The position numbers and the translations under genes were made by a program. Under the pieces are notes generated by a model. The model was not told the DNA's origin. It saw nothing but the letters and a program-made list of their open reading frames with translations, and did not search any database. From positions 1 through 64,000 of the forward strand of contig NZ_CP049919.1 of NCBI RefSeq assembly GCF_015624425.1: a stretch of DNA of 64,000 nucleotides, written 5' to 3'. Every line of letters begins with the position of its first letter. Position 1 is the stretch's first letter. Origin of the DNA: Roseateles sp. DAIF2. GTDB lineage: Bacteria > Pseudomonadota > Gammaproteobacteria > Burkholderiales > Burkholderiaceae_C. Shown piece by piece: positions 11,162 to 18,581 of the stretch.

Positions 11162-12294
11162 CGGTTCGATGCGTTGGCGTAACTGCGCACCAAGGCGTCC
11201 TGCAGTCGTTTGATGTCGCGAGGGGTGCTTTGAATCTCGTTCCAGGGCATGCCCAGAATCTCCCAAGTGCCCTTGGTCCAACGGCAGTCTGGGGCTACCT
11301 TTTCCAGTTCTTTGCGCACGGTTCTGTAGTCTTCGTTGGAGCCAGGCAGGCGGGCGTAAATGCGATCCATCAGAACACCCATGGCGACGATGCCAGCCGA
11401 GTGCATCAGTCGGCTGTGCCGTGGGTCTTTGCCCCAAGCCTCGGGAAACACGTCGCGCACCGCAGACCAGTAGGTCAGCAAGATCTGGTACATGGCCTCG
11501 ACGTCGGCACCTTCCCGGCCATTGGCCTTGTACTGTGCCAATGCGCCCAGCGGGTTGTTGAGGCTGTTGCGGATCACCGCCATCACCGCGGTGTCCGTGA
11601 CCAAAGCTGCCCCTCCCGCCTTGTCTGATGCGCGCCGGACTAGCTTGTGGAATGGGGAGTTGGGGTCGCGGTTCAGGAGATTGCAGATCTCAGATGGGAT
11701 CCTGCGCGCCGCCAGTTCTCGGGGCAACAAGATGCCACGAGTCTCGGGCAGCAGCTCATTGATCAATCGCGTGGGCAGAGGCTTGGCCTTGTTCACAAGG
11801 ATGAACTGCTCGCGCTGTACCTCGAGGCTGTCCGATACAAAGCCCACGACAGGCACCGGGATCGACTTATTGACGGCCTGCGCCAAAGCCAGTGATCGCT
11901 GCTGACCATCCACGATCCAGGCCACGCGCTGGCCCTCGCCGTGCACCGGAATGGTCAGCGTTCCGGACTGGGCGATCCCCTCATCGCCCGTGGGCTTGCT
12001 GCCACGCGAAGCCGCGAACTTCACTTCGGGCGACATCGCCAGAATGATCGAGTTCGGAAACAGCACACTGCCTTGGTTGAGGTACTCAACAATGCCTTTC
12101 ACGTGCGAGCGAATTTCTGGCCGCTGGAAGCCCTTGAGTACGTCGCTGTCGTCGCGCTCAACACGACTAATGTCAGCAACTCGAACGATGTCAGAGCCTC
12201 GGATGAAAAAGGCGTAGACATCGAGGCCATCGGCCTGGGTCGTATGCAAGGCACGGACCACAATCTCTTGCTTGCTGACTTTCTTGGTCGCCAT
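11158..12294 (-). CDS. DGQHR-domain protein, second operon copy
   Basis: 378 residues with DGQQR at 129-133 and the block KGFQRPEIRSHVKGIVEYL, clearly homologous to the 8765-9838 protein but diverged. It is coupled on both sides: its ATG is two bases after the stop of the DUF6884-like gene, and its TGA overlaps the dpdA ATG. Two DGQHR paralogues flanking dpdA in one operon, plus a third convergent copy, could form a hetero-oligomer or separate the regulatory and effector roles. It is richer in GC than the + strand copy at 6487. The specific function is unknown. Confidence 0.8.
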   Translation of the reverse strand: MATKKVSKQEIVVRALHTTQADGLDVYAFFIRGSDIVRVADISRVERDDSDVLKGFQRPEIRSHVKGIVEYLNQGSVLFPNSIILAMSPEVKFAASRGSKPTGDEGIAQSGTLTIPVHGEGQRVAWIVDGQQRSLALAQAVNKSIPVPVVGFVSDSLEVQREQFILVNKAKPLPTRLINELLPETRGILLPRELAARRIPSEICNLLNRDPNSPFHKLVRRASDKAGGAALVTDTAVMAVIRNSLNNPLGALAQYKANGREGADVEAMYQILLTYWSAVRDVFPEAWGKDPRHSRLMHSAGIVAMGVLMDRIYARLPGSNEDYRTVRKELEKVAPDCRWTKGTWEILGMPWNEIQSTPRDIKRLQDALVRSYANASNR

Positions 12295-12296
12295 GC

Positions 12297-13262
12297 TTAG
12301 CCTCCGGGCGTGTCTATCGTGTACTCACGCTTCAGGCGTAGCCACAGCTGCCGGAAGCGGCCCTGCTCGCAGGCGATGCCTGCTTCATCTCTCAGATATC
12401 GCAGCAGCTTGGTTGAACTGCCCTCGTGAGGCCACCATTGCTGGCGGAGCGCCTGGGTGATCTCTTCGTCGCTGAGCTTCTGGCGCTGTGGCTTCTCTCG
12501 GACCGGAAGGCCCGCTAGTGCTGCAGTCACCATCGCCCGCGCCTCTGCGAGGCTTGCGCCTTGTGCGTTCACCTGGCTGGCAAAGTGCCGCAGACTACGC
12601 TGTGGAAAGTCGCTCAAGGTGCCGGAGAGCTCAGTGCTTTCCAATCTCTCGTCGTAAGGCAGAACGCAGGCCTGAAGCGAAGCGGGAAGAACGCTGAGAC
12701 TCTTGGGCGAAGAGAAGATCCGCAGTTTCCGCCGTACCAACTCAGGATCAACGGTACCCAACTCGGCTGCAATCATCGCGAGGTAGGTAGAGGGCATTGC
12801 CAGCAGCACCTGCTCAAACTCGTCACCCTCAAGCAGCGCTGCCACAGGTCGGCATTGCTCGCGCGCTTGCGTGAGCTCCCGCCACCAGGACTGCTCAGCT
12901 TCACGCAAACGGGTCAGGGCGCTAGCTACAGAACCTGCCCCAGCACTGATGGTGAGGTCGTATGCAGGAACTTCTTGCATGCTGCCAACCAAACCCAACC
13001 CGGCTGACAAGATGAACAGAGGAGCTCCCACGCAGTCCGCAGCGATATCGGCCTCGCGGAAAGCTCGGCCTTGATACAGCCTGCCCGCAGGCAGGAGCTC
13101 GGTTTGGCGTCGCAATTGCTCGACCCAACGACTACACAACTCACGCAGGGTCTGCACTTGGGCGTCGTCTGCAAAGACTGTGCGCTCAGCCTGCTTGAGC
13201 TTGCGGCTGGTGCAACTGGTGACAACCGCACATGGCCTGGATTGCAGTTTTTGCTTTGGCAT
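12297..13262 (-). CDS. DUF6884/YaaA-like protein, first gene of dpd-like operon
   Basis: About 321 residues. Three N-terminal blocks (VVTSCTSRKL near 14-22, LYQGRAF 62-68, FILSAGLGLV 83-92, then YDLTI) match the S-C-S-x-K / LYxGxxF / LSAxxGLL pattern of DUF6884 and YaaA-fold proteins, which bind bases or nucleotides. The C-terminal 200 residues are not recognised; the last 50 (EEITQALRQQWWP, then FRQLWLRLK) look like a basic helical DNA-binding segment. The frame is open to 13313, but a TACAAT -10-like box lies at 13299-13304, so I prefer the ATG at 13262. It heads the operon, so it is probably a dedicated partner of the DpdA-like enzyme. The family call is moderate. Confidence 0.6.
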   Translation of the reverse strand: MPKQKLQSRPCAVVTSCTSRKLKQAERTVFADDAQVQTLRELCSRWVEQLRRQTELLPAGRLYQGRAFREADIAADCVGAPLFILSAGLGLVGSMQEVPAYDLTISAGAGSVASALTRLREAEQSWWRELTQAREQCRPVAALLEGDEFEQVLLAMPSTYLAMIAAELGTVDPELVRRKLRIFSSPKSLSVLPASLQACVLPYDERLESTELSGTLSDFPQRSLRHFASQVNAQGASLAEARAMVTAALAGLPVREKPQRQKLSDEEITQALRQQWWPHEGSSTKLLRYLRDEAGIACEQGRFRQLWLRLKREYTIDTPGG

Positions 13263-13298
13263 CGTCCGGCAATCCAAATAACTGCAGGAAAATGCGCG

Positions 13299-13304
13299 AT
13301 TGTA
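13299..13304 (-). promoter_or_regulatory. Possible -10 box of the dpd-like operon
   Basis: The minus strand reads TACAAT, close to TATAAT, about 37 bases upstream of the preferred start at 13262. No convincing -35 lies at 17 bp. If used, it excludes the longer N-terminus starting at 13313. Confidence 0.35.
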
Positions 13305-13328
13305 GTCCTGCATTAAGTCAGGGTTGAC

Positions 13329-13355
13329 TCAACAGTTGCCCCTAGAAACTGTTGA
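13329..13355. promoter_or_regulatory. 27-bp dyad (candidate operator) between dpd-like operon and queD
   Basis: Perfect 9-bp inverted repeat TCAACAGTT-N9-AACTGTTGA in the divergent intergenic region, overlapping TTGACT on + and upstream of the minus-strand -10 candidate. Size and position suit a dimeric repressor controlling both transcription units. A DGQHR protein is a candidate, by analogy with DndB autoregulation. Confidence 0.55.
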
Positions 13356-13406
13356 TCATCTGGCTTCGCCTGCAGACCGACCACCCCTATCCAAGGCGCT
13401 GTCCCC

Positions 13407-14513
13407 ATGAATCCCCGCCCACTCACATGCGCTTCTATCGGCTTCGAGGCAGCGCGACAGGTCACCATACTTCCGGAGTCACACCGGTCCCGGCGTCTGC
13501 ACGGCCATAGCTTCTGGGTTACCGTGCGCGCTGATCTCCCGGAGGGTTGGGGATCGTTTGGCGGTGGCGAAGTGCTTGAACTGCAGCAGCGGCTGGAGCA
13601 ATGTGTTCAGCCACTGGATTACGAGCACCTGAACCGCACGCTGGAACAGCCGACGGACGAGAACCTGGCGCGCTGGATACGCCGGCGCCTGGAGACGGAG
13701 TTCGGCGTGCCGGGCATCCGCCAGGTCGGCATCCAGAGCACCCAGCATTCGGGCGTGGACCTGGACGTGTCGGGCCAGGCCCATGTCTGGAGGCGCTACC
13801 GCTTCCAGGCCGCGCACCAGCTGCCCCATGTGCCGGTCGGCCATAAATGCGGCCGCATGCATGGCCATGGCTTCGAGGTGATCCTGCATGCCAACCAGGA
13901 CCTGGGTGAACGCGACCTGAGCGTCGACTACGACCATCTGGACGAGGTCTGGGCCCCGTTCCACATGCAGCTGAACTACCAATGCCTGAACGGCATCGAG
14001 GGTCTGGAGAACCCGACCAGCGAGGTCATCTCGGCCTGGCTGTGGCAGCGCCTCAAGCCCCTGCTGCCGGAGCTGAGCTGGGTCACGGTCTACGAGACCG
14101 GCTCCTGCGGCGCCAATTTCGACGGCGAGCGCTACCGGATCTGGAAGGAACTGACCCTGGATTCGGCGATCCGGCTCAAGCGCGCGCCGGCGGACAGCCC
14201 CCTGCGCGGCATCCATGGCCATACCTACACCCTGCGCCTGCATCTGAACGCGCCGCTGGACGCGGTCTACGGCTGGACCGTGGACTTCGGCGATGTCAAA
14301 ACCCTGTTCGATCCGATCTTCAAAGCGATCGACCACCGGCCGCTGTACGAGATCGCCGACCTGCCGGACGGCGACACCGCCAGCCTGGCGGCCTGGGTGC
14401 TGGCCAAGGGTCGGGCGGCGCTGCCGCAGATCGACCGGGTGGACCTGTACGAGACCCGCGGCTCGGGCGCGATCGTCAGCGTCGCGGCGGCGGACGAACT
14501 GATCCCGGTGTGA
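13407..14513 (+). CDS. queD: Three-domain 6-carboxytetrahydropterin synthase (QueD-like)
   Basis: QueD makes 6-carboxytetrahydropterin, the second step to 7-deazaguanines. The usual protein is a single domain of about 120 residues; this one has 368 and three tandem 6-PTPS units. HGH motifs lie at 32-34, 152-154 and 270-272. Only the middle unit keeps the full zinc triad (H137, H152, H154) and Cys148. Unit 1 has FEAAR in place of the first His. Unit 3 lacks that His and the Cys but keeps a D-H pair (IDHRPL) and a YET Glu block; unit 2 also has YET. The active site may be assembled from several units. queE follows after 10 bases; the dpd-like operon is divergent. Base use is host-like. Confidence 0.85.
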   Translation: MNPRPLTCASIGFEAARQVTILPESHRSRRLHGHSFWVTVRADLPEGWGSFGGGEVLELQQRLEQCVQPLDYEHLNRTLEQPTDENLARWIRRRLETEFGVPGIRQVGIQSTQHSGVDLDVSGQAHVWRRYRFQAAHQLPHVPVGHKCGRMHGHGFEVILHANQDLGERDLSVDYDHLDEVWAPFHMQLNYQCLNGIEGLENPTSEVISAWLWQRLKPLLPELSWVTVYETGSCGANFDGERYRIWKELTLDSAIRLKRAPADSPLRGIHGHTYTLRLHLNAPLDAVYGWTVDFGDVKTLFDPIFKAIDHRPLYEIADLPDGDTASLAAWVLAKGRAALPQIDRVDLYETRGSGAIVSVAAADELIPV

Positions 14514-14523
14514 GGACCTGGCG

Positions 14524-15156
14524 ATGACTTATGCGGTCAAGGAAATGTTCTACACCCTGCAGGGCGAGGGCGCGCAGGCCGGGCGGCCGGCGGTGTTCTG
14601 CCGCTTTGCCGGCTGCAATCTGTGGAGCGGGCGTGAGCAGGACCGGGCCGGCGCGGTCTGCAACTTCTGCGACACCGACTTCGTCGGCACCAATGGCCAG
14701 GGCGGCGGCAAGTTCGCGACCGCGGCCCAGCTGGCGGCGGCGGTCGCGGCCAAATGGCCCGGGGGCGGCAAGCCCTATGTGGTCTGCACCGGCGGCGAGC
14801 CCCTGCTGCAGCTGGACGCCCCGCTGATCGAGGCCCTGCATGCCCAGGGCTTCGAGATCGCGGTCGAGACCAACGGCACCCAGCCGGCGCCGGCGGGGCT
14901 GGACTGGATCTGCGTCAGCCCCAAGGCCGATGCCGAGATCGTGCTGACCCGCGGCGACGAGCTAAAGCTGGTCTGGCCGCAGCCGCTGGCGCGGCCGGAG
15001 CGCTTCGCCGGGCTGGACTTCACCCATTTCTACCTGCAGCCGATGGACACGCCGCTGCTGCAAAAGCAGCACACCCGCGAGGCGATCGACTACTGCCTGG
15101 CGCATCCGCAGTGGAAGCTGTCGGTGCAGATGCACAAGGTCGTCGGCATCGACTGA
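14524..15156 (+). CDS. queE: 7-carboxy-7-deazaguanine synthase QueE
   Basis: Radical-SAM enzyme converting 6-carboxytetrahydropterin to 7-carboxy-7-deazaguanine. The 210 residues have the QueE substrate motif FYTLQGEGAQAGRP, the expanded cluster motif C31-x14-C46-x2-C49 (longer than the standard CX3CX2C) and VCTGGEPLLQ. It follows queD by ten bases, so the two form an operon. queC and folE are not in the window, so preQ0 synthesis would need genes elsewhere. These may be the host's own queuosine genes beside which the island settled, or part of the system; GC-rich codon use favours the former. Confidence 0.92.
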   Translation: MTYAVKEMFYTLQGEGAQAGRPAVFCRFAGCNLWSGREQDRAGAVCNFCDTDFVGTNGQGGGKFATAAQLAAAVAAKWPGGGKPYVVCTGGEPLLQLDAPLIEALHAQGFEIAVETNGTQPAPAGLDWICVSPKADAEIVLTRGDELKLVWPQPLARPERFAGLDFTHFYLQPMDTPLLQKQHTREAIDYCLAHPQWKLSVQMHKVVGID

Positions 15157-15274
15157 GACCGCCATGTACACCGCAGGGGCCTCATAGTGACTAAGGTTGG
15201 TTCCTGCGCAACATCGAACTCTCTACTGTGTAGCCAGTAAGTCACACGAATCCTGCCACTGGAAGGAGCCCACC

Positions 15275-15997
15275 ATGTCTGCTTGCCGCATTCCAGGACC
15301 CCTTGGCACAGACACGAATTGCCCGGTCATCGACAAGGGCACGATGGCGCGGATCTCCTCTCCCTTGCCTGGCCCTGCTGGCTCCTCCGCGGTTACTGCG
15401 GCCCCTGCGCTTGACGCTGAAACCCGAGCACTTGCGGCCCTGGCCTATGGCGAAGCATCGACCAAAGATGTCTTCGAGGAAATGGCGGCAATTGCCATCG
15501 TGGTCTTGCGCCAGCAGAAAGCTCGCGGCTATTCATCAGTCTCGACTTTCCTCGCCACCGACAAAACCTACGCCTACGCGGCCAGCGACAAGAACCCTCG
15601 CTACAAACTGTTTGTCCGCTCGACCGATGCTCAAGTCTCGGCCGACTCGGGCATGTCAATGGCAGTACGCGCCGTCAACCATGCGCGGACGCCCAATGCC
15701 GAGGACTATTCCAATGGAGCCTTCTTCTGGGATGGGTATGACATCCGCACCAACTACGCCAAGCATGACAAGGTGAAGAAGGGCATCAAGATCACCGATC
15801 CCGCCCACAACGTCGTCGGCATCGAGGACAAGGAAGTACCGGGCGAAGAATGGTGGCGAGATGCCAAGGGCAACAAGACAAAGCTGCGGGGGCGTTGGAG
15901 TTATCGCTTCCAGTCCACAGCAGGTTGGGGCGGCACCATCTTCTGGAAGTACAACCCTGACTTCATCAAAGGCGCCAGTAACTCGGAATACAACTGA
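15275..15997 (+). CDS. Putative cell-wall hydrolase (SleB-like), possible secreted effector
   Basis: About 240 residues. After a Pro/Gly-rich N-terminus (MSACRIPGPLG) the segment LAALAYGEASTKDVFEEMAA, with a candidate catalytic Glu60, resembles SleB-type Hydrolase_2 peptidoglycan hydrolases. No signal peptide is seen. The next gene starts two bases after the stop and encodes an exported protein, a layout common to effector/immunity pairs. The ATG at 15275 is chosen for the GGAAGGAG site; the frame opens at 15197. Type VI delivery is a guess, as no secretion genes are in the window. Confidence 0.5.
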   Translation: MSACRIPGPLGTDTNCPVIDKGTMARISSPLPGPAGSSAVTAAPALDAETRALAALAYGEASTKDVFEEMAAIAIVVLRQQKARGYSSVSTFLATDKTYAYAASDKNPRYKLFVRSTDAQVSADSGMSMAVRAVNHARTPNAEDYSNGAFFWDGYDIRTNYAKHDKVKKGIKITDPAHNVVGIEDKEVPGEEWWRDAKGNKTKLRGRWSYRFQSTAGWGGTIFWKYNPDFIKGASNSEYN

Positions 15998-15999
15998 AG

Positions 16000-16746
16000 A
16001 TGCAAGTCGCTCTCGCAACCCTGGCACTGGCATTGGCTCCGGCCTTCGCTCAGGCCGAAGCGCCGCCATCGCCCAGTGACCAAAGCGCCACGGCCACAAA
16101 CGCTACCGAGCTGAGCGAACTGCTGCGGCGGGAGCTCAAGACCTCGCAGTACACACCAGTCCGACTGGTCGCGATTACCTTGGAGAGTGGCTGCGGCCCG
16201 AAGGGCTGCAGCGTGGATGCGGAGCGGCTTTCCGTGCAGACCGAGCCGCAAGGCCAGCTGTTGAACAACAGCAAAGGAAAGGAGCGGCGCGTCTTGCAGC
16301 TGGTCGAGCACCGTCCGGCTGCGGGCCAACCGTTGCCGGAACTGGACTGGCGGCCATCCGATGCTTGGCGGGTCTTCGTCGGCCAGCGTCGCTGGGGGAG
16401 CTGCCTGGAATTCAGCCACAGCGGCCTCGGCAAGAGCGGTCGCCTCCAGCGCTGGTCCACGGTGGTGCTAGTGCCTTTCCATCGGAACCAGCAGCCCGGC
16501 CCGACCGCCCATCGATTTAGCGGCTACTGGTCGGGCTGCGACATGCTAATGGCCGACATCAAGTCTGGCATTCTCGTGCTGCCCATCCTCGAACCTGTGG
16601 CGGCGGCACAAGAAAGTGATGTCGCGCTGCAGCTGGTGCACTACCGCTGCGGCCTGGCATCCGGCTGCGCGGGCCGGCCAAGCCCACTCAGGGTGACATC
16701 CAACCCCGACACCGGCGCCCTGAACTTCCAACAGCCAGTGCCATAG
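16000..16746 (+). CDS. Exported hypothetical protein, possible immunity partner
   Basis: 248 residues with an N-terminal signal peptide (MQVALATLALALAPAFAQA). The mature part is Cys-containing (ESGCGPKGCS, YRCGLASGCAG) and not recognised. It starts two bases after the putative hydrolase stop, so the genes are co-transcribed. A periplasmic protein next to a peptidoglycan-hydrolase-like gene fits an immunity role, inferred from context only. The 180 bases that follow contain nothing I can support. Confidence 0.5.
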   Translation: MQVALATLALALAPAFAQAEAPPSPSDQSATATNATELSELLRRELKTSQYTPVRLVAITLESGCGPKGCSVDAERLSVQTEPQGQLLNNSKGKERRVLQLVEHRPAAGQPLPELDWRPSDAWRVFVGQRRWGSCLEFSHSGLGKSGRLQRWSTVVLVPFHRNQQPGPTAHRFSGYWSGCDMLMADIKSGILVLPILEPVAAAQESDVALQLVHYRCGLASGCAGRPSPLRVTSNPDTGALNFQQPVP

Positions 16747-16928
16747 CGTTGGGGCGGCCACGCACACCACTGCACCGCACCTCGCCATCCACCGACATAG
16801 CAGCAGCCGGTGCCACCACCTCCGCGATGGCCGCGACACCGCCGCCAAGCCCGGCCGAGGCCGCGATCAACAGCAGGCTGGCGCAGGCAGCCATGCGCCC
16901 CGGCGGCCTCGTCATCCGCTGCACGGCC

Positions 16929-17603
16929 TCAGGCCGCCAGCTCTTCTTCTTGCCGACCCGACAGCGGGAAGCTCACCGCCGCAGACCGCGCGAGGCAGGA
17001 CGCGAACCCCAGCCAGGTATGCGGGTTGCCCTCCCAGCACCAGCCCAGCTTCGGCTGCTTGCCGCTGAGCCAGAGCGCGGGCACGCGCTTGTCGTCGCCG
17101 CGCGAGCCCAGGGTCATGAAGCAGCGATTCGGCTGCAGGAATTCGGGGGCCTGCGTCAGCAGCGCGACGCCTTCCTCGACCGTCAGCGGTGAGCGCCCCG
17201 CAGCCTCGATCATGGCCTGAGCGACCAGCGGGGTTGCGTTGAGCGTGTCATTGCCCCGGTCGACATCCAGCAGCAGGTAGGCATCGCCCCGGGGCAGCGC
17301 CAGCGAGCCGATCGGCCGGAAGAACTCGGGCTCGCGCGGATAGAGCCGGTGGATTGCCTGGCGGCCCTGGCGCTTCACCAGCGGCAGGGTGGCGGCCACC
17401 GGCGCGGCCGGGCAGTTCACGACCAGGATGAAGCTCGCCTGACCCCGATCGAGATCCACCCCGCCCTGATCCGGGACATGGGCTCGGCGCAGGCCGGCCA
17501 GCGTCCGGCGGAATGTCTGCAAGTCGCAGCCGAGCAGGCCGGGATAGCCCAGGGCCACCAGCCGTTCGATCTGCTCGTCAAAGGAAAATGCCACTGCGCC
17601 CAT
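16929..17603 (-). CDS. DUF5701-like protein
   Basis: About 224 residues, soluble. Internal segments such as YLLLDVDRGNDTLN and GVALLTQAPEFLQPN match the DUF5701 pattern as I remember it; no function is known. The ATG at 17603 has a GGAG site on the minus strand and lies downstream of a palindromic operator; the frame opens at 17630. It is divergent from a TetR-family gene, so it is probably the repressor's target. Confidence 0.6.
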   Translation of the reverse strand: MGAVAFSFDEQIERLVALGYPGLLGCDLQTFRRTLAGLRRAHVPDQGGVDLDRGQASFILVVNCPAAPVAATLPLVKRQGRQAIHRLYPREPEFFRPIGSLALPRGDAYLLLDVDRGNDTLNATPLVAQAMIEAAGRSPLTVEEGVALLTQAPEFLQPNRCFMTLGSRGDDKRVPALWLSGKQPKLGWCWEGNPHTWLGFASCLARSAAVSFPLSGRQEEELAA

Positions 17604-17623
17604 CCACCACACTCCACAAATTG

Positions 17624-17638
17624 AGTACAACGTACACT
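17624..17638. promoter_or_regulatory. TetR-type operator candidate
   Basis: AGTACAACGTACACT contains two GTAC half-sites three bases apart, in the divergent promoter region between the DUF5701-like and TetR genes. Short GTAC-containing palindromes are typical operators of TetR proteins with this C-terminal type, so autoregulation is likely. Confidence 0.5.
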
Positions 17639-17707
17639 ATCATCCGGTGACTGCCCACCGCTTGTCAATCCACAACCGCCGCCAGAACATCGTTCGCTCC
17701 TTCCTCC

Positions 17708-18493
17708 ATGAGTTCTTCCGAGTACTCGGGCCGCGGGGATCCGCGCGCCACGCTTTCTCTGCTATGGGGTCTTCCCGCGGCCGCATCCAAGCCGGGGCGC
17801 AAGCCGAGCCTGACGCCGGCGCATATCGGCGCCGCGGCGCTGGCCCTGGCCGACGAGGCCGGGCTGGAGGCGCTGACCATGCGGGAGCTGGCGGGCCGGC
17901 TGGGCGTCTCGACGATGGCGGTGTACCGCTATGTGCCCGGCAAGCCGGAGCTGCTGGATCTGATGGTCGAGCTCGCGCATGCCGAGCTGCCCGCGGACCT
18001 GCCGGGCGGGGGGCTGGTGGAGCGCCTGGCGGAGGTGGCCCGGGACAGCTGGCGGCTCTACCTGAGGCATCCCTGGATGCTGGAGATCTCGACCTACCGC
18101 GCGGCGCTCGGGCCCAACTCCCTGCGCAAGTACGAGCGCGAGCTGCAGGCCGTCGCCGACGTGGGGCTGTCCGATCTGGAGATGGACCTGGTCGCCTCGG
18201 TCGTCTCGGACCATGTGCGCGGCGCCGCCAGGACGGCGCTGGAGGGCCGCCTCGCCGCCCAACGCACCGGCCAGACCGACGCGCAATGGTGGGCCGCCCA
18301 TGGCGAGCTGCTGCAGCAGCTGGTCGATCCGCAGCGCTTCCCCCTCGCCACGCGGGTCGGCGCGGCGGCCGGCGCGGAGTACGGGGCGACGACGGCCCCC
18401 GAGCGCTCCTTCGAGTTCGGGTTGCAGCGCCTGCTGGACGGCATCCAGACCTTTGTGCTGAGCAAGCGGCAGAAGCAGCCACGACGCCGGTAG
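17708..18493 (+). CDS. TetR/AcrR-family transcriptional regulator
   Basis: 261 residues. The helix-turn-helix is at about 40-85 (ALALADEAGLEALTMRELAG, then LGVSTMAVYRYVPGKPELLD), with a TetR_C-like ligand domain after it. A Ser/Gly/Pro-rich leader of about 30 residues precedes the DNA-binding domain, and the start codon lacks a good ribosome-binding site, so the true start is uncertain. Divergent from the DUF5701-like gene with a GTAC dyad between them. The ligand is unknown. Confidence 0.8.
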   Translation: MSSSEYSGRGDPRATLSLLWGLPAAASKPGRKPSLTPAHIGAAALALADEAGLEALTMRELAGRLGVSTMAVYRYVPGKPELLDLMVELAHAELPADLPGGGLVERLAEVARDSWRLYLRHPWMLEISTYRAALGPNSLRKYERELQAVADVGLSDLEMDLVASVVSDHVRGAARTALEGRLAAQRTGQTDAQWWAAHGELLQQLVDPQRFPLATRVGAAAGAEYGATTAPERSFEFGLQRLLDGIQTFVLSKRQKQPRRR

Positions 18494-18581
18494 GTAAGTA
18501 GCGACGACGACCCACACACGGCCGCTACCCCACAATGCACGGCCCCGCAGATCTTTCCCCAATTCCCGCCCTCTCCCCCGC

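Noticed and set aside
11162..11437. N-terminal extension of the DpdA-like gene
   Set aside because: It would read through the upstream DGQHR gene in another frame; the ATGA overlap at 11158-11161 gives a natural coupled start and the family N-terminus.
16749..17220. + strand ORFs of 136-147 codons after the exported protein
   Set aside because: They lie largely opposite the DUF5701-like gene, are Arg/Pro/Ala-rich and have no ribosome-binding site.
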